A stretch of 64,000 nucleotides of DNA, taken from assembly GCA_026413225.1 (NCBI GenBank), contig CM048557.1:3534001-3598000 (forward strand), given 5' to 3'. The notes under the pieces were generated by a model. The model was not told where the DNA came from and did not search any database. It was given only the letters and a program-made list of their open reading frames with translations. This document shows positions 50,282 to 63,900 of the stretch, piece by piece. Origin of the DNA: Otis tarda. Its lineage: Eukaryota; Chordata; Aves; Otidiformes; Otididae. Within the stretch, counting starts at the first letter, position 1, and each line of letters opens with the position of its first letter. The translations under genes were made by a program, and so were the position numbers.

Positions 50282-53200
50282 AGGTTTTATCTAGTTTGTT
50301 ATTCCCAAAAAGAAATGCCAAATCTCTCAGAGTCAGCAGTCAGAGGCAAATGGGTTTAGAAATCTAAGAACATATTATGATGTACACTATGTTCTTTCCA
50401 TGGAAGCTGGCAGTTGCAGAACATCTGCATCACATACAAAGCTGGTTGCTTACTATGTGGGTTTAATACATTTGGCAACTAATGTAATCAGATGAGCTGA
50501 TGAGCATCAGATGAACTAAAAGAAAAAATTAAATAATATACAGAGAGTTTTGAGTAGGTACCACACTGATCTTTTTCATTCTTTATAGAAATCTTACACA
50601 ACCTCTTAGAAAAAGTTCCAAATTATTGTTTGGAACACACTGTATTTGAAGCTAAGGTTATTATATAATCCCACTGTCTAAATATATCATAACCCAATTC
50701 TAATTCATGTAAGTACTTTGTATAACCTTTATGGATGATAAAACTAGGTTACTGAAAGAATCTCAAAGGAAGCCAAAAAACCTCACATAGCCAAAAAAAA
50801 TACACTGATCCTGTGCATGCAGCAAATACAGAAAACATTTATGATTATCTTAATAATACTGGGATTTACCACAATGTGTGAGCAGATTTTCTTAACAGGT
50901 AGGATTAGTGTGGGGGGTAATTTACTCACTTCAGGTTCTTGCTTTATTCCTACATCTGGGATTCCCACACTATCGTGTATAGAGGCCAGAGCAAAAGGAT
51001 CATCAACAAGAGGCAAACTGCTGCCTTAGCAACCATTTAAAATACCTCCCCGAAGCTCCCAGAAAGCATGCTTCTATTAAGACTATAAAATAGATAGCTG
51101 ATTTTCCTAAGAAAGTGACCTATTGCTCAAGAGAGGTTACAGTATAAAGCATTTCTCAATTTTCGGCTTTTTTTTTTTTTTTTTGGCTGTTTTGTCCCCT
51201 CTCTCCCCTTCTCAGTTTTCCTTCTCTTTAAAAAGCAGCAGGTTAGCTAGAATAAGTTTGTGACAAACAGGCTAAACCCACCGACATCAGGTATAATTAA
51301 GTCTTCCATACAAGCAGAGTCAGCCTTACTCATACAACTGGAATTTAAAAACAAAACAAAACAAAAGAGTAAATTAGTTTCAAGAGAACAAAACCCTGAT
51401 GCGTGCCTGCAAATCATGAATAAACACTGGCAATGCCCTAAGGAACCTCTACTACACTACTGACTGTATTGAGATACATAATCATTAAAGTTATAGAACA
51501 GTAACTATTTCTTACATACCCATTCTTTTAACTGTTTCTTTTGAAAAGAAATGCAGGTCCAAATGAGCTATGCCCACCCACAAGGAGAAAAAAAAAAAAA
51601 AAAAAGCGGCAAGAGCAACAACAGTGCCTCAATTCACATACATGAGAATAATTGGAGCCCAGTTCAATCTGTGAAGTAAACAGAAGCAGGATGAAGGCTT
51701 TTCAGTTTACACCTACAGCCTACAAATTAGTAAGCAGTCTGGTAGGATGAGCTTGCCAGAGATTGCATAATAACCCTACCCACAGTGACAATGCAAGGAA
51801 TGGGGAACAAAATGGTAGCTCTATACCAGCAGGGAATTTCCCTTTCTAATTACCAAGTAGTATGAAAAGCATTCTCAAGAGCCAAACATTAGCTTTTGTG
51901 CAATTGAATCAGAAATTTCTTCACTATTCTTCATTTATTTTCATATTAAAATTAATTTTAATACATTGCCATTTTAATAATCAAAAGTAACTATGCATAA
52001 AAACACCAAATATTGTCCAGCAAATATTGCTTGGGAATTTATTTGCTATAATAAAAAAAAAAAATTGTATAGAAGTTCAGTGGGTTACCAGTAATAACAG
52101 CTTCTTGAAATGTGTTGCCTATAGAGGCATCCATTATGTACTCACTTGCCTGGATCAATTGAAATCAAAAGTACCTAAGCCAGAAAATTCTGCTTTCATG
52201 CTGGGTACATTCATATCCTGCCCCTTATACAGCCATGAGAAAAGTAAAGTGGAATATACAATTTTCAGTTTTTCTTGCAGCAACTGAAAAGGGAGACAAA
52301 ACAGAGCAGAAGGGGGAATGGTTGGAGATAAATAGCTTAAAAAGATGCAATCCACCTCTGAGGAATGTAATTACTCACAAGTAACTTTTCAGTCCCTTTC
52401 AATAATTGTAGATTTGTAGATTTCCACTGTGGGTGATTCCCAGCAATAGGTCCTTTTACAAGCACAATTACTTGGAGTAGGAGTCAAGAATAATCTCAGA
52501 AAACAAAACTGCATAACTATACTGACAGGTGATGTATTATTTCTAGGTATATTCTTGATTTTGTAGTGTTGATTAGTAAGTCAAGCTCCTGTAAGTCAGT
52601 CCCATAAGCAAGTAGCTGACCTGATGCTATCTAGGATGGAAATACCTGTAACATAGCTTGAGAAATAACCTGACTCAGAAGTGGTCTGTGGTGGTACCAT
52701 ATCTACTTATGGCTGTCCCCTGGTGTCTCCCTGCTAGATATACACAAAAGTGAGAGGCTGAGGAGAGGACTCGGTTCAGCCAATGTAGAAGGCAAGAGCT
52801 CTGCTTATATTAAGGAAGGTCTCCAAACTGAAGGAGCAAGTCAGGAAAAGGAGGAGTCAGAGATAACCTTATCTCCTGGCTTAAAGTAAAAGCTAGACCC
52901 CCTGGCTTTGTCTGTTGATTAAGATGACAGTCCTGCACAGGTACCAGGGCAACTCTGTCAGAGAAAACGATTAAGCAGATGGGAAAGAATCCCTAAAAGC
53001 ATGACTCCCATAGCAGTGATGACCATAGTCAGGAAATCCAAGCAGACCAAAATGCAGGGAGCCGGCTGGGATCAGTGTGAGTGGATAACAGAAAGGTCAC
53101 AGAAGGACAGACAGGACTGAATACAAGTCTCCCTGGTGGGACTGCTCACTAGGGCAGTGCCTCAGGAGGCCTTTGAAAAATTATAGTCACGTAGCAGATG

Positions 53201-54458
53201 AGCACTGAGAACCTCTCTGGTAGGGCTTTACATTAATGGAAGGAGATAGCATTCAGGTGATCATTAAGCAGGGGCTGAGGTGGATAGCAAACAACTGGAG
53301 AAAATCAGGATGTGGGGTGACAGAACAGGAGAAATTCCTATGACTAAAGTTGGTCTGTATGTCTGAAGAGATCCTTCTGTATAACTACTTTCAGCTAGTG
53401 ATATCCTTATAATCCCAAACTTCAAAAACCAGGGATGGACAAGGTCACTTTACACTGAAGCAATCCAGCATCATGCTGGATGAAGCAAGTTCCTGGAGTT
53501 GTGCAAGCATAGGTGCGAGAGGAAAAGCAATGTTATGTGGCTTTTTAATCTAGGACTCCAAATAGTTTCAACCAGGTCAGCTTCTTAAAGCTACATCCTA
53601 GCTTACCTTATAGTTTTCAGATAAAATAAACCAAAGAAAATCAAGCATTCTAATCAGAAACTTCTCTGCAAAGTGTCTTGAATAAAGACTAACATTGAAT
53701 CAAAATGTCTGATGCGTTTAGGAGCAGAAGGTAGATTTTTCAGTTGTATGAGTCCTTGCATATTATTCTGAGGACATCATTACAGATTTCCATTCATGGC
53801 TGTATGATGTGAAATGACTAAAAACTTCTATGAAGGTATATTAGATAAAGCACTGAAAGGCAAACATGTTGAATGCACCAAAATTCAAAGCTATGGTCAT
53901 TTCCCTGAACACATCTTGCATCAGGCTGATGTAGAGCAAATACGCTGCGATCAGATGACTAATGATCTCCGGTTGTTAGGTCATGAGAAAGCTATCACAG
54001 AAAAGAAAATAATCAATTACAACCTTTCAGGACAGCAATGGGAGCTGAAACAGTATCCCTTTGCAAACACTGAGAGGTCCCGGCCATCCCTGTTAGAAAG
54101 GGAACAGTTGTAAAGGAGGAGGACTGTTAGGGTGAACTGCATCTAGGTCTGAGCAGGGTACACATGCAGTCTAGAATAATGAAAGGTAAATACATTGTCA
54201 CTTTGGCAATGCAGAATTGCCTTCTGAATTCAGAAAACAGTCCTCAAGACAACTGTCATAGCAAGCAGTACATTTATTCTGCTAGCAGTTAGTTCAGCAA
54301 TGAGTTGCAATGAGAACTGACTTGCCTCACTTGACTGTGAAGCCTGGAGGAAGGATTTTCCCTACAACAGCCATTCATGAACGAGTCAGGTAGGTAAATT
54401 CCCAAATTTAAAAGATTTATTCAATTTCTAAGTCACCAAAAACTCTCTGAAGACAAAA
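50282..54458. other. Intronic sequence; composition shift from about 52.7 kb
   Basis: AT-rich to about 52680, then purine-rich and visibly higher in GC. A short minus-strand open frame (50930-51030) ends at a donor-like GAA|gtgagt. A 99-residue plus-strand frame lies at 53814-54113. None is recognised. Confidence 0.45.
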
Positions 54459-54513
54459 GGGGGAGGAAAGGGGGAGGAAAGGGGGAGGAAAGGGGGAGGA
54501 AAGGGGGAGGAAA
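54459..54513. repeat. (GGGGGAGGAAA)5 minisatellite
   Basis: Five exact 11-bp copies of an all-purine unit on the plus strand. Each unit has a G5 run and a GG, so the array could form a G-quadruplex or triplex. The identical copies suggest recent expansion. Confidence 0.97.
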
Positions 54514-54655
54514 GGCATTAAAATTTGAGAGATCTTCTACTGGCATACATGTACCTTCCTCAAAAGTCCACAGGACTGACAGCAGGATTTTCTTAAAGTA
54601 GCAGAAAACTCCATATAGCCTAGAGAAACCGTCAAACTGAGCCTCAGCCTTTATC

Positions 54656-55436
54656 ATCACAGAATCACAGAATCACAGAATTATCAAGATTGGAAAAGAC
54701 CTAAAAGATCATCCAGTCCAACCATCACCAATACTTCTCAGCTAAATCGTATCCCTCAACACAACATCCAAATGTTTCTTGAACACCCCCATGGTCGGTG
54801 ACTCCACCACCTCCCTGGGCAGTGCATTCCAGTGCCTGACTACCCTTTCCGAGAAGTAATATTTCCTAATGTCCAGCCTGAATCTCCCCTGGCGCAGCTT
54901 GAAACCATTGCCTCTAGTTCTATCACTGTCTACAGGACAGAAAAGGCCGACCCCTAGCTCACTACAACCTCCCTTCAGGAATTTATAGAGAGCTATAAGG
55001 TCTCCCCTGAGCCTCCTCTTCTCCAGACTGAACAATCCCAGCTCCCTCAGCCGCTCCTCATAAGGCCTGTGCTCCAGACACCTCACCAGCTTCGTAGCCC
55101 TCCTCTGAACGCGTTCCAGGGCCTCAATGTCTTTCTTGCAGTGAGGGGCCCAAAACTGAACACAGTACTCGAGGTGCAGCCTCACCAGTGCCGAGTACAG
55201 GGGGACAATTACCTCCCTGTTCCTGCTAGTAACACTGTTTTTGATGCAAGCCAGGATGCCGTTGGCCTTCTTGGCCACCCGGGCACACTGTCGGCTCATG
55301 CTCAGCCGAGCATCAATCAGTGCCCCCAGGTCCGTTTCCTCCACACAGTCCTCCAGCCACTCCGCCCCAAGCCTGTAGCGCTGCCTGGGGTTGTTGTGGC
55401 CGAAGTGCAGGACTCGGCATTTGGTCTTGTTGAATC
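54656..55436 (-). mobile_element. CR1 LINE, 5'-truncated, sense to SPON1
   Basis: A minus-strand 780-bp fragment whose 3' end (plus-strand CACAGAATCACAGAATCACA) carries the other common CR1 terminal repeat. A 200-residue open frame (54742-55344) covers the ORF2 C-terminus: [57 protein letters not shown] and [15 protein letters not shown]. The open reading continues to the truncation point at about 55436. It is a different subfamily from the 30- and 34-kb copies. It is well preserved and, being in SPON1 sense, is transcribed with the pre-mRNA. Confidence 0.94.
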
Positions 55437-56117
55437 ATCGTCTTCACCCTCCCCTTCCCTTGCTCTGCCCTCACTTGCAGGGAAAAGAAACCACATTATG
55501 AAAAAAGGCTTTTAAGTACAGACATAATTCTGTACTTCTATAGCCTAGTCATTCTAGTCTGGTAGCCAGCAGTGCTCATTTGGAGAAAGGTGTCAGAATA
55601 AGCACATTTCCCCAGAATAACCCTTCCTTTTAAAGCCCTGTGTCGTTATGGGCGTAGCATGGTTGTCGAGATCCACAGCTATCATAGTTAGGATTACAGG
55701 CAGTGATAGCTGAAGAAGTCCCCATCAGAGGGAATACCTGATAAAAGCTTTGTAACCTGATGTAAAGTGGAAGTGCAAAGAACAAACACTTGCTCTAAGG
55801 TCCCGTTGATTGGAACTGACACGCTGAAGGTTTTCTGATGTTGCAGAATGGCAAATAACTACATCAGAGGTAATTCCTGGAGCATTAAAGAAGAATAATG
55901 GAACCTAATGAGATAAGAGTGCTGATCTTTCTCAGTAGAGACACAAAGAATCTAGAGTAATTGATGAGTGCCTTAGACGAAGCTGGTAAATAATGAGGAG
56001 ACCAAAAGGGAAATCTAGGAAGGAAAGCCTGATGGCAACATTAGGAATGAATAAAGAGATGCTGAATAGGTGTTTCAATGAATTTGAAGCTTATCATACA
56101 CCTAGAGTTGTAACCAA

Positions 56118-56143
56118 TTACAGTTACCCTATGGTAACTGTAA
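56118..56143. repeat. 11-bp perfect inverted repeat, 4-nt loop
   Basis: TTACAGTTACC and GGTAACTGTAA flank CTAT. Confidence 0.9.
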
Positions 56144-57136
56144 AGCATCTGGCTGTTACCAGAGAGTTAAATGTCTTTCCTAAAATTTCTTGCACAGGTG
56201 AGTCACCATCAAAGAAAGACTATCTGACATTGGAATAACAATGAGTTAGGAAGATTACCTGGGCTGGAGAAAAGGAATATTTGAAGGACATTCCTTTAGG
56301 AGTCACTGAGACTGATATGTCCTCTTAAATACTGCCCAGAGGAATAACATACAGCTTCTACTGACCGACAAAAGAGTTATTGGGATCTGCACCGGCTAAC
56401 TTTTTGAAATACTTAAAAATGCAAAACTGGCCTCAAGTCTGGAAGCAAGAACCGAACAGAGAACCCTCAAATGGTCTCAAGTCCCAAAAGGCCCAGAAGG
56501 GGACTCCCAACACTGATGTGTCTGAAGAGTGGACTAGAGTCTCCATGGCAGAAAGGGACGATGCTTCTAGTGTCATTCCCTCTCTTCGCTTCTTGCCACA
56601 GAGTGGAGCTGATTTGTTAAGTGTCAGCACCAAATTCTAGGAAACAATTCTCTAATGAGCCTATGCAGGAGCCTCTTAGAAGCAGAAAGCCTTACAGTTT
56701 AGTGCTAATCCAAGGAACAGAATAAACTAGTGGATATTCCTTTTTTATCAGGAGATTTAATTAGGCAATTCTGGTATGTTACCATGATGTATTCTGGCAC
56801 TACAGAGGCAGGCTCCACACACTGGCAGACTGCAAGGCAGGGCAGAAGTTAAAACTTGAGATAATCTGACTCTGATAAGCCTTGGATTTGAAAAGGAGTC
56901 TGGAGTTTTAGCTAGCGTATCTCAACAGGCGTGCTTCCTGGTTTGGCGGTTCTTAGTGGTTTTTTCGTTGGTTGGATTTTTTTTTTTTTGAAAGCAAAAC
57001 TTGAAACATCAACAAATAAAGTATTTGTTTAGGCATAACCCTTTCAAAAAAAAACATAAGCTCTTACTGTGACACAATCTTCATTTGAAGTTATTCTCAA
57101 GAAAGAGTATTTCTCCAGCAGGGAGGAAAAAAAAAA

Positions 57137-57169
57137 GAAATAAAAAAGAAATAAAAAAGAAATAAAAAA
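57137..57169. repeat. (GAAATAAAAAA)3 tandem repeat
   Basis: Three exact 11-bp copies in an A-rich tract that begins near 57127. Confidence 0.92.
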
Positions 57170-57775
57170 ATTAGATATAAAGAAAAAGAGAATAGATAGG
57201 ACTAGATTAAACAAAGAAGGAGGACTGAAAACTACATGGTAAGAAGCTAGATGATCATTTCCACAACCAAGCAGAGAGACCGAAAAACGGTGAAGAAAGA
57301 AAAAAAACAAACCAAAACAAAACCAAGCAGAAGATAAATTAAAGCAAAATAAATGAATTAAATAATAATTTAAAGTTTTAAAACTGATGATAGTGACATA
57401 GCAAGAAAAGCCTTACAAAAGGCACTCAAGCATATTTAAAATTAAGCTGGCTGAGGAGAAGTCAGGGTTACACAACCAGTCTCCCATCAGCATGAGTATG
57501 CCCTGTTATAGGGGTGGGGGGAAGAGGTCACTGGTTTGAGTGGTCTAAGGTATGAGCAAAGGTACACATAGGGAAGATTTTCAATATGAAATCTATGGTT
57601 ATGAACTTCTTCAGATTGATTCAAAGGTCTGTGTAAAAGAATATATGCACTACAGACTGAGTGTAACTGTGCTGGAGCATGTATGTACTAGAGTCTGGAT
57701 AGTACTGTACGTGTTGGCATCTTTTCATAACTCCAATTATCAAAATACATGACTAGAAATACAAACACTTGTAAC

Positions 57776-57935
57776 CAGACAAGCCTTCAAAACCTCCAAG
57801 AGTGGAGAATGCACAGTCTTCTCTGGACAATTTCTGCCACCACCTGACTATCTTTGTAAAGAAAGAGTTCTTCCTTACATCTGATCTTACCCTGCCTCGT
57901 ACCTGTTGTCTCTCATCCTCCCAGCATCCACAGTG
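57776..57935 (-). mobile_element. Old CR1 LINE fragment
   Basis: On the minus strand the words correspond to the ORF2 C-terminus: VRSDVRKNSFFTKIVRWWQ resembles [19 protein letters not shown] of the younger copies, followed by a degraded counterpart of [15 protein letters not shown]. It is short, with uncertain limits and no 3' terminal repeat. It is in SPON1 sense. Confidence 0.65.
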
Positions 57936-60900
57936 GCAGAGTATGGGCCACATAAATCCCAGAGGGCTTTCAGCAGAAAAACTCCTAGCTCTTTCCCTGT
58001 TATATGACAAACCAGGAAGGTACATGAAAACTCACAGGGTAAAAATAAAGTGAGTCGACCACAGAATAAGAGCCTAGGCTAAGAAACTGAAACCCATTAT
58101 CATTCAGTAGTGAACTAAGTTACGTTGCAAGCAAGTATAACTTAATATTTATTTCCTCTTTGTAAATGTATTACACGTTATAATCAAATACATAACAATT
58201 TTATGGTCTCAATAATTAATGCTAAAAGACATGGCGACTGTGTCTACAATGAGTTGAGGGAGTTCCCAAGGTATAACAAGACAACATTTTATATATGCAA
58301 AAAGTACTAAATGTTACAATATAAAAAAAATTTACCCCATTGATAACACAAGTCCAAATGAGAACAAACAAAATCAATGTAAAAGAATGGTGCAAAAACC
58401 TCTGCATGGTCAGAATCTAGTGTTTTTTCTACAGCTTCATCAGTAGCAAATAATCACAGAGCTGTTTCTCTTCTCCAAGTTCCTGGTGCTCATCATTCTT
58501 ATTTTAAATGATTATTTTTTACTGTCTGAAGCAAGACATTACTATCTCCCAACACAATTTTTAACTAAAAACTTGCCAATAAATGGTTCATTTTAAGATT
58601 TCTCTAGCATACTGAGATTTCTTTATTTAATCTCAAAGTGTTCACATTTTCCAATCAACGCTAGAACTGGTTGTGGCAGGTACCTCTTCTTTTTTCAAGC
58701 TCATATTTAATCCCTGACTATCATGATATGGAAGTCAGAGAGTTCTATAAAAATGTTTGAAAATTTTCATCAAGGACAATCATTCCACCATACAGGAAAA
58801 GTGAACTAGATCTTGTTTTACTATTATAAAATTATGTATTTTTTCAGTCTAGAATAAATATGCAATGATTCTTATAGAAAGAAAATTCAAGAATACTCTT
58901 GCAAAAGGAAAAGAACAGGAAACTTAATTTTTACAGACTCAGAATTCATCTCCACCTTCTCAGGCTCCAAAATATATACCTGGCATATTCTGATTCTTTC
59001 ACATTTAACACACTCCTGCAATTATAGCTCTGGATTATGAATTTAATGACTGTGTACAGCTGTTTCACATTGATTTATCTCCTACTGATAGCAGGACTGC
59101 TGATCAATACTTCAGAAAGATAATTTTCATTTAGAGGTTCGGATGCAACTGCATTCTCCCCTTTTTTTAGGGGTACAGCATCTATCTCTTTTTGAAACCA
59201 ATGTACACAACTTTGTATTCTTTTCTGTTTGATAAATGTAAAGTAGGTATATATGTCATGGCTACATAATTACTAGGTTTAAAGGCACAAGTAAATAGTT
59301 AGTGTCCATTCTTCTTTTTCTTTTTCCCCCCACATCATATGTCACTTGAAGATTATGTTTCTGAGTCGTAATGTCTCAGTCCTCCTTCATTAAAACCCTG
59401 AATAATTTTTAAAATTTGAAATTTTAATTCGATAGGAGCATTGTTTTCATTCAGTAGTGTGAGGAAGCTTTACTAAGAAATCTAAACTATGTCATTTCAC
59501 TATGAACTGGAAATTCATCCCTCCCACCTTGATTGGCAAACCATTGGTGACTGAACATTTCACACCAAACCAGAGTAAAAATGCATTACTTCATTATGCT
59601 TATAAGCAGTAAGATGACAGACTTAGTTTCAGTGATAAGATGCTGGGAATGTAGAGAATGCAAACATAAGCAAAATACTTGAAAGTTCTGAATGCTTGTT
59701 AAACAAAACTACATCACTTCATACATCTCAGAATAAGCCATTTATTAAGCAGCCTGATGTGCTTCTATTGGGATACAAGGTTAAAAAAACAAACAAACAA
59801 ACAAACAACCCTACAAATTGAGTGCAACATCAAGATTACACAAGCACAGCTTAATTTTTTAATATAAAAAGCTTAATAAATTATTGCAGTTATTCATTTA
59901 AAAATAAACAAAACTTTGCTTATAAATACAAGAACTAATAAATCATGAGACACGACTAAGAGCCTTTTAAGACTGCTTCTTTCAAAATGCAGTGTATCAA
60001 CTGCTTAAAAAGATGTAAGAGTCCTATAAAGTGCTGGAACACAGCAATTGAGGAACCGCTTTTCTAAGAGCTTGTAAAAATAGCTTTTAATCTAAAAGCT
60101 TTGGTAAGCACATCAGTCAGCTAAACAGCATCAAAAGAAATGGTCACCAGTCAGCACCTCTTCGAAAACAAAGGCAATGTTTGAGGCTATTGCTTCAGGG
60201 TAAACCTAGAGGAGGAGGACTTGGAATAAAGGACCACTTACCTTACCTATCTCACTACTACTCCGAGTTTCCTAAAATGTTTTCTTCTTCAGCACATGTC
60301 CCTAGCTTTCATAAATGCCATACTTTTAAGGAAACCCTCACTCTCGCTACTGCTGTGCCTGGTTATGTTCTTACCTTGGTTTTGCCCTGGTGGGTCGTTA
60401 AATTCAGTGACCTAAACCAAGAATTTCTTGATTCACCCTAGAGCAAAGTCAAAAGGACACCTCCAGGAACACTACTATGATGAATGCATTTAACGCTGAA
60501 CTATCTCAAAAAGAGTGGACATAACATAAGAATCTAACAAGTGATTATGCCAAAACAATACAGAGAAGTGTCTTATTTCGAGTCTTTACGACTCAGTTTA
60601 TCGCTGTCCGTGAGAAAAGCAGGTGACATTTGCACACAATATTTTATACGGACTGTTTAATTGTCAAGAATGTATTTACAAAGTCCACAAATAGCACTGA
60701 TTTTTTGATAAACGGTGAGCACTTCAAAAAATAGGATTGTAGTTCAGAAATTTCTTGATAAATTGAAGATGCAGTCAAAATGAAATTCAGTAAGATAAAC
60801 AGAAAGCTTTACACTTAGAAGGAATAAAATGCACAGATAGAAAATGTAGGCAGCAGTACATGCAGGAAAGGATTTAGGACTTTATCGCAGACCTCCCATA

Positions 60901-63900
60901 CAATACTGAGATGCTCCTGTAATAAAGAGAAGTCGCATACACTTAGAGGATTCTGCATGAAGACAAGGGAAGCAATTAGAATACTCCAAAGAATTATTGT
61001 GTCTAAATTCTACATAATTATACACTGAGGATCCAGATTGACTACTCTGTACAGTTCCGGGCAATATAAATAACACTGAATTCTCAATTTGACTCAATTT
61101 GACATGTAGAAATGGCAAGACAGAAAAAAAAAGATACCCTACAATGACAACATTTTAATAAGAAACAGGTAGAGAGTGTGTGGAATTGGAGAGAGAATAA
61201 GGGAAACTTCAGAATAACTGCCTTATAAGATATCGAATTCTTAATTTAGGAAGATAATCTGATAAGAGAGCAATTTAACAACTATTACAAAGACTCAGTT
61301 TAAACATTAGGAAAAGCTCTAGAAAGTTTTCCTTAAATTCTCTATAAAATGTAATATATCATACAGGCCACTTGAAGAGATGAATCTTTTGTCATTGTTG
61401 AACACTTCCTCAGAACAGACTCAGAAAAATATCCACCAAGAATTTTCTTGGAATATTTAGTCTTCCTTAGAGAATGAGGAAGATAGAAATTTAATGCTGA
61501 AACTCATCTGATCTAATATTCTACATTATTTACCAGAGTAAATATATTACATTGCATACATATGTTGATTAAGATGGCCTGTATAGATATTGTTCTATAG
61601 TCAATCAGTGCTTGATGGTTGCCCTCGAGTATAATTTGCCTTCAAGCAATTTGCAGACTGTTGCTAAACATTACAAAAGAGAAAGATCAGTCTGCATGAC
61701 AACAGTTGGGAACGGCTTGTGTAGGGGGGCCAATGGGATGTGATAGCCAAAGCTTTCCGAGGGCTGCACTGCACCTCTGAGTTCTCCAGTCATCACTGGC
61801 ACAAGCAAGAGCTGTATTATTATATCCCCTAACTTCTATGACTGAATTTGGCATCTTTAATTCCCTACCCATATTTAATTCGGCTATTTAAAATATGTTT
61901 GTGTGTTTGTGGGAGACAATGAGATTTGTTTATTTTAACGCCAAATTGTGCCCTGGGTGCACTACAAGGACAAAGAAAAAGAGTTTGGCTGCACTAAGTA
62001 AACAAACAACAGTAAAATCGGATTTTAAAGTCTCAGAGGAAAACAGATTTAGAATGGTGGAGTCCAAGCTACACTTCTCTATAAAGGTCTTTACTCCATG
62101 GAAAGTAACCAAAAAAAAAAAACCTGTCCGACCAAGAATGTTAACAGCTGTGCTATTTATAGGATCAAGACTCTGCAGCTTAATGATTAATGAAGATTGA
62201 CCATATCTGCTGACTTGCAGAGTCAGACAAGAGTAAACGAGGCATGAGGAGGTTGTAAAAGACAAAGCAAAGGCCTTGCAGGGCGAACTCAACCTGCTGC
62301 GGCATCACCGTGGCTACGGAAAAACATTCCTCCGGCCTGAGTGTACCATGTCCGTGCCAGTCACGGAGATGTTAGTCCTTATTGAACACCTTGATAGTTG
62401 AGCACATGCCCCTCTGCCGTACTTTGAGGCAGTGCACCTGTTGATCAGTTTAACACTGAAGTGTGGAGTCGGGTTTTCCCCATGGAAGACACTGCAACCC
62501 ATACTTCATTATTTGGAAGTGGTGCGCGCAAGCTTGAAAATATGGTGGTTTAGAGTCTCTGAGGCATGGGGGTGAAGCATATGTCTTATGTGGACAACTT
62601 TCATTTCTTTCTCTAGTGCTTATAGGGCAAAGTCTTGCTAATATGAATAAGGCACTTTGCTTCATGCAGGGCATTCATGTGCTTAGTTTTGAATATTATT
62701 TGAAAAGTAAATATGTCTCCTCATGGAGGTAAAGGCTTATACCAGCAGTCCAGAACTAGCATTTAGTCTCTTGCCACTGTTAAGGAATTTTCACTGAGTT
62801 CTATTCCACCAGGTAATCCACTGAATAACATATTCTCCATCTGAGCACAGGAAATATATAACTGCGAGTGGCATGCACGTTACTGCACACACAGGCTTTT
62901 CTTACTCTGCACAGCTGTTTAGACACCATTAGGATCTTCACATTACAAAGAAAGCACAGTGCAACCCCTTGAACTAAACCTCTTTTTTCCTCCTCTAGTT
63001 ACTAGCACCTAGCCATGATACAAGAGACATTGATGTTCATCACTGCAAGCATTCACTGGATACGTAAATAAGAATCTTAAATCTGTATCAGCACAGGCAG
63101 AACTGGCAGGCACTATCTGATTGAACTTCAGCTAATTGTGCTAATGTGGGATGAGCACAGCGAATACTGTTTGTGCCACAGAAATACAAATTTAGTTATG
63201 CATAAAATTTGAAACTCTCATCTGCCAATTAGAATACTGATCTCAGATTGCAATCCATAAAATAAAGCTAATTAAACAATCTTCCCTTCACTGAGATCCA
63301 TTGGGCTTTTTTTTTAATCTATACAGAATTTTCATTTGCCTCCCACTCTGCTGACTTCAAAATTCCTCTGTACTTCAGCAAAGCTTAGCAAGTTTCTCCC
63401 TGCGTTATGAGTTAGACATACGCCTGGCCATAAAGGCAAAACTCAGGCCAAGCCTTTCCCCTTAGCCACAGCTATAGAGACATTAACAACTGAAATACAG
63501 AAATTAATGGTGACAAGTTTACTTTAAAATAGATGAAGCACTGCCATTTCTACTTCTTAACAGTAGCTGATGCTTTAATGCTAGCTTATTCTTAAAAAAA
63601 AAAACACCCCAAGAAAATAAAACCAGAAAAACTCAAACCTGTCCATATTAAACAGAGTTCTCCCAAATAATATTAGGAAATTGTTTAATTTTAAGGAAGA
63701 CTGAGTTATTCCAACATCAAATAAGTTCTCACTTATTCTAGATTTTCTTACAAAACGTATGAAAGCAGAAAGAGGCCTCCAGGCAAACTCAATAGGAAAA
63801 CAAGGCAAAAATGTATTGAGTTTGCACATCATGTTTGCTCCATACAAAAACCAGAAGACACTTGAGGAAGAGATGCTAGGATTAAGCTGATTTCTGTCTC

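Larger units (their letters stand above)
55437..57775. other. Intronic sequence, unrecognised higher-GC block
   Basis: Continues the composition of 52.7-54.4 kb to about 56.7 kb, then returns to AT-rich with T and A tracts. Holds an 11-bp hairpin (56118-56143) and an 11-bp tandem repeat (57137-57169). Open frames of 81 and 86 residues (55993-56238, 56380-56640) are not recognised. Confidence 0.45.

Noticed and set aside
53814-54113. 99-residue open frame, charged and apparently soluble
   Set aside because: No family recognised and no transcript evidence; kept only as part of the unknown higher-GC block.
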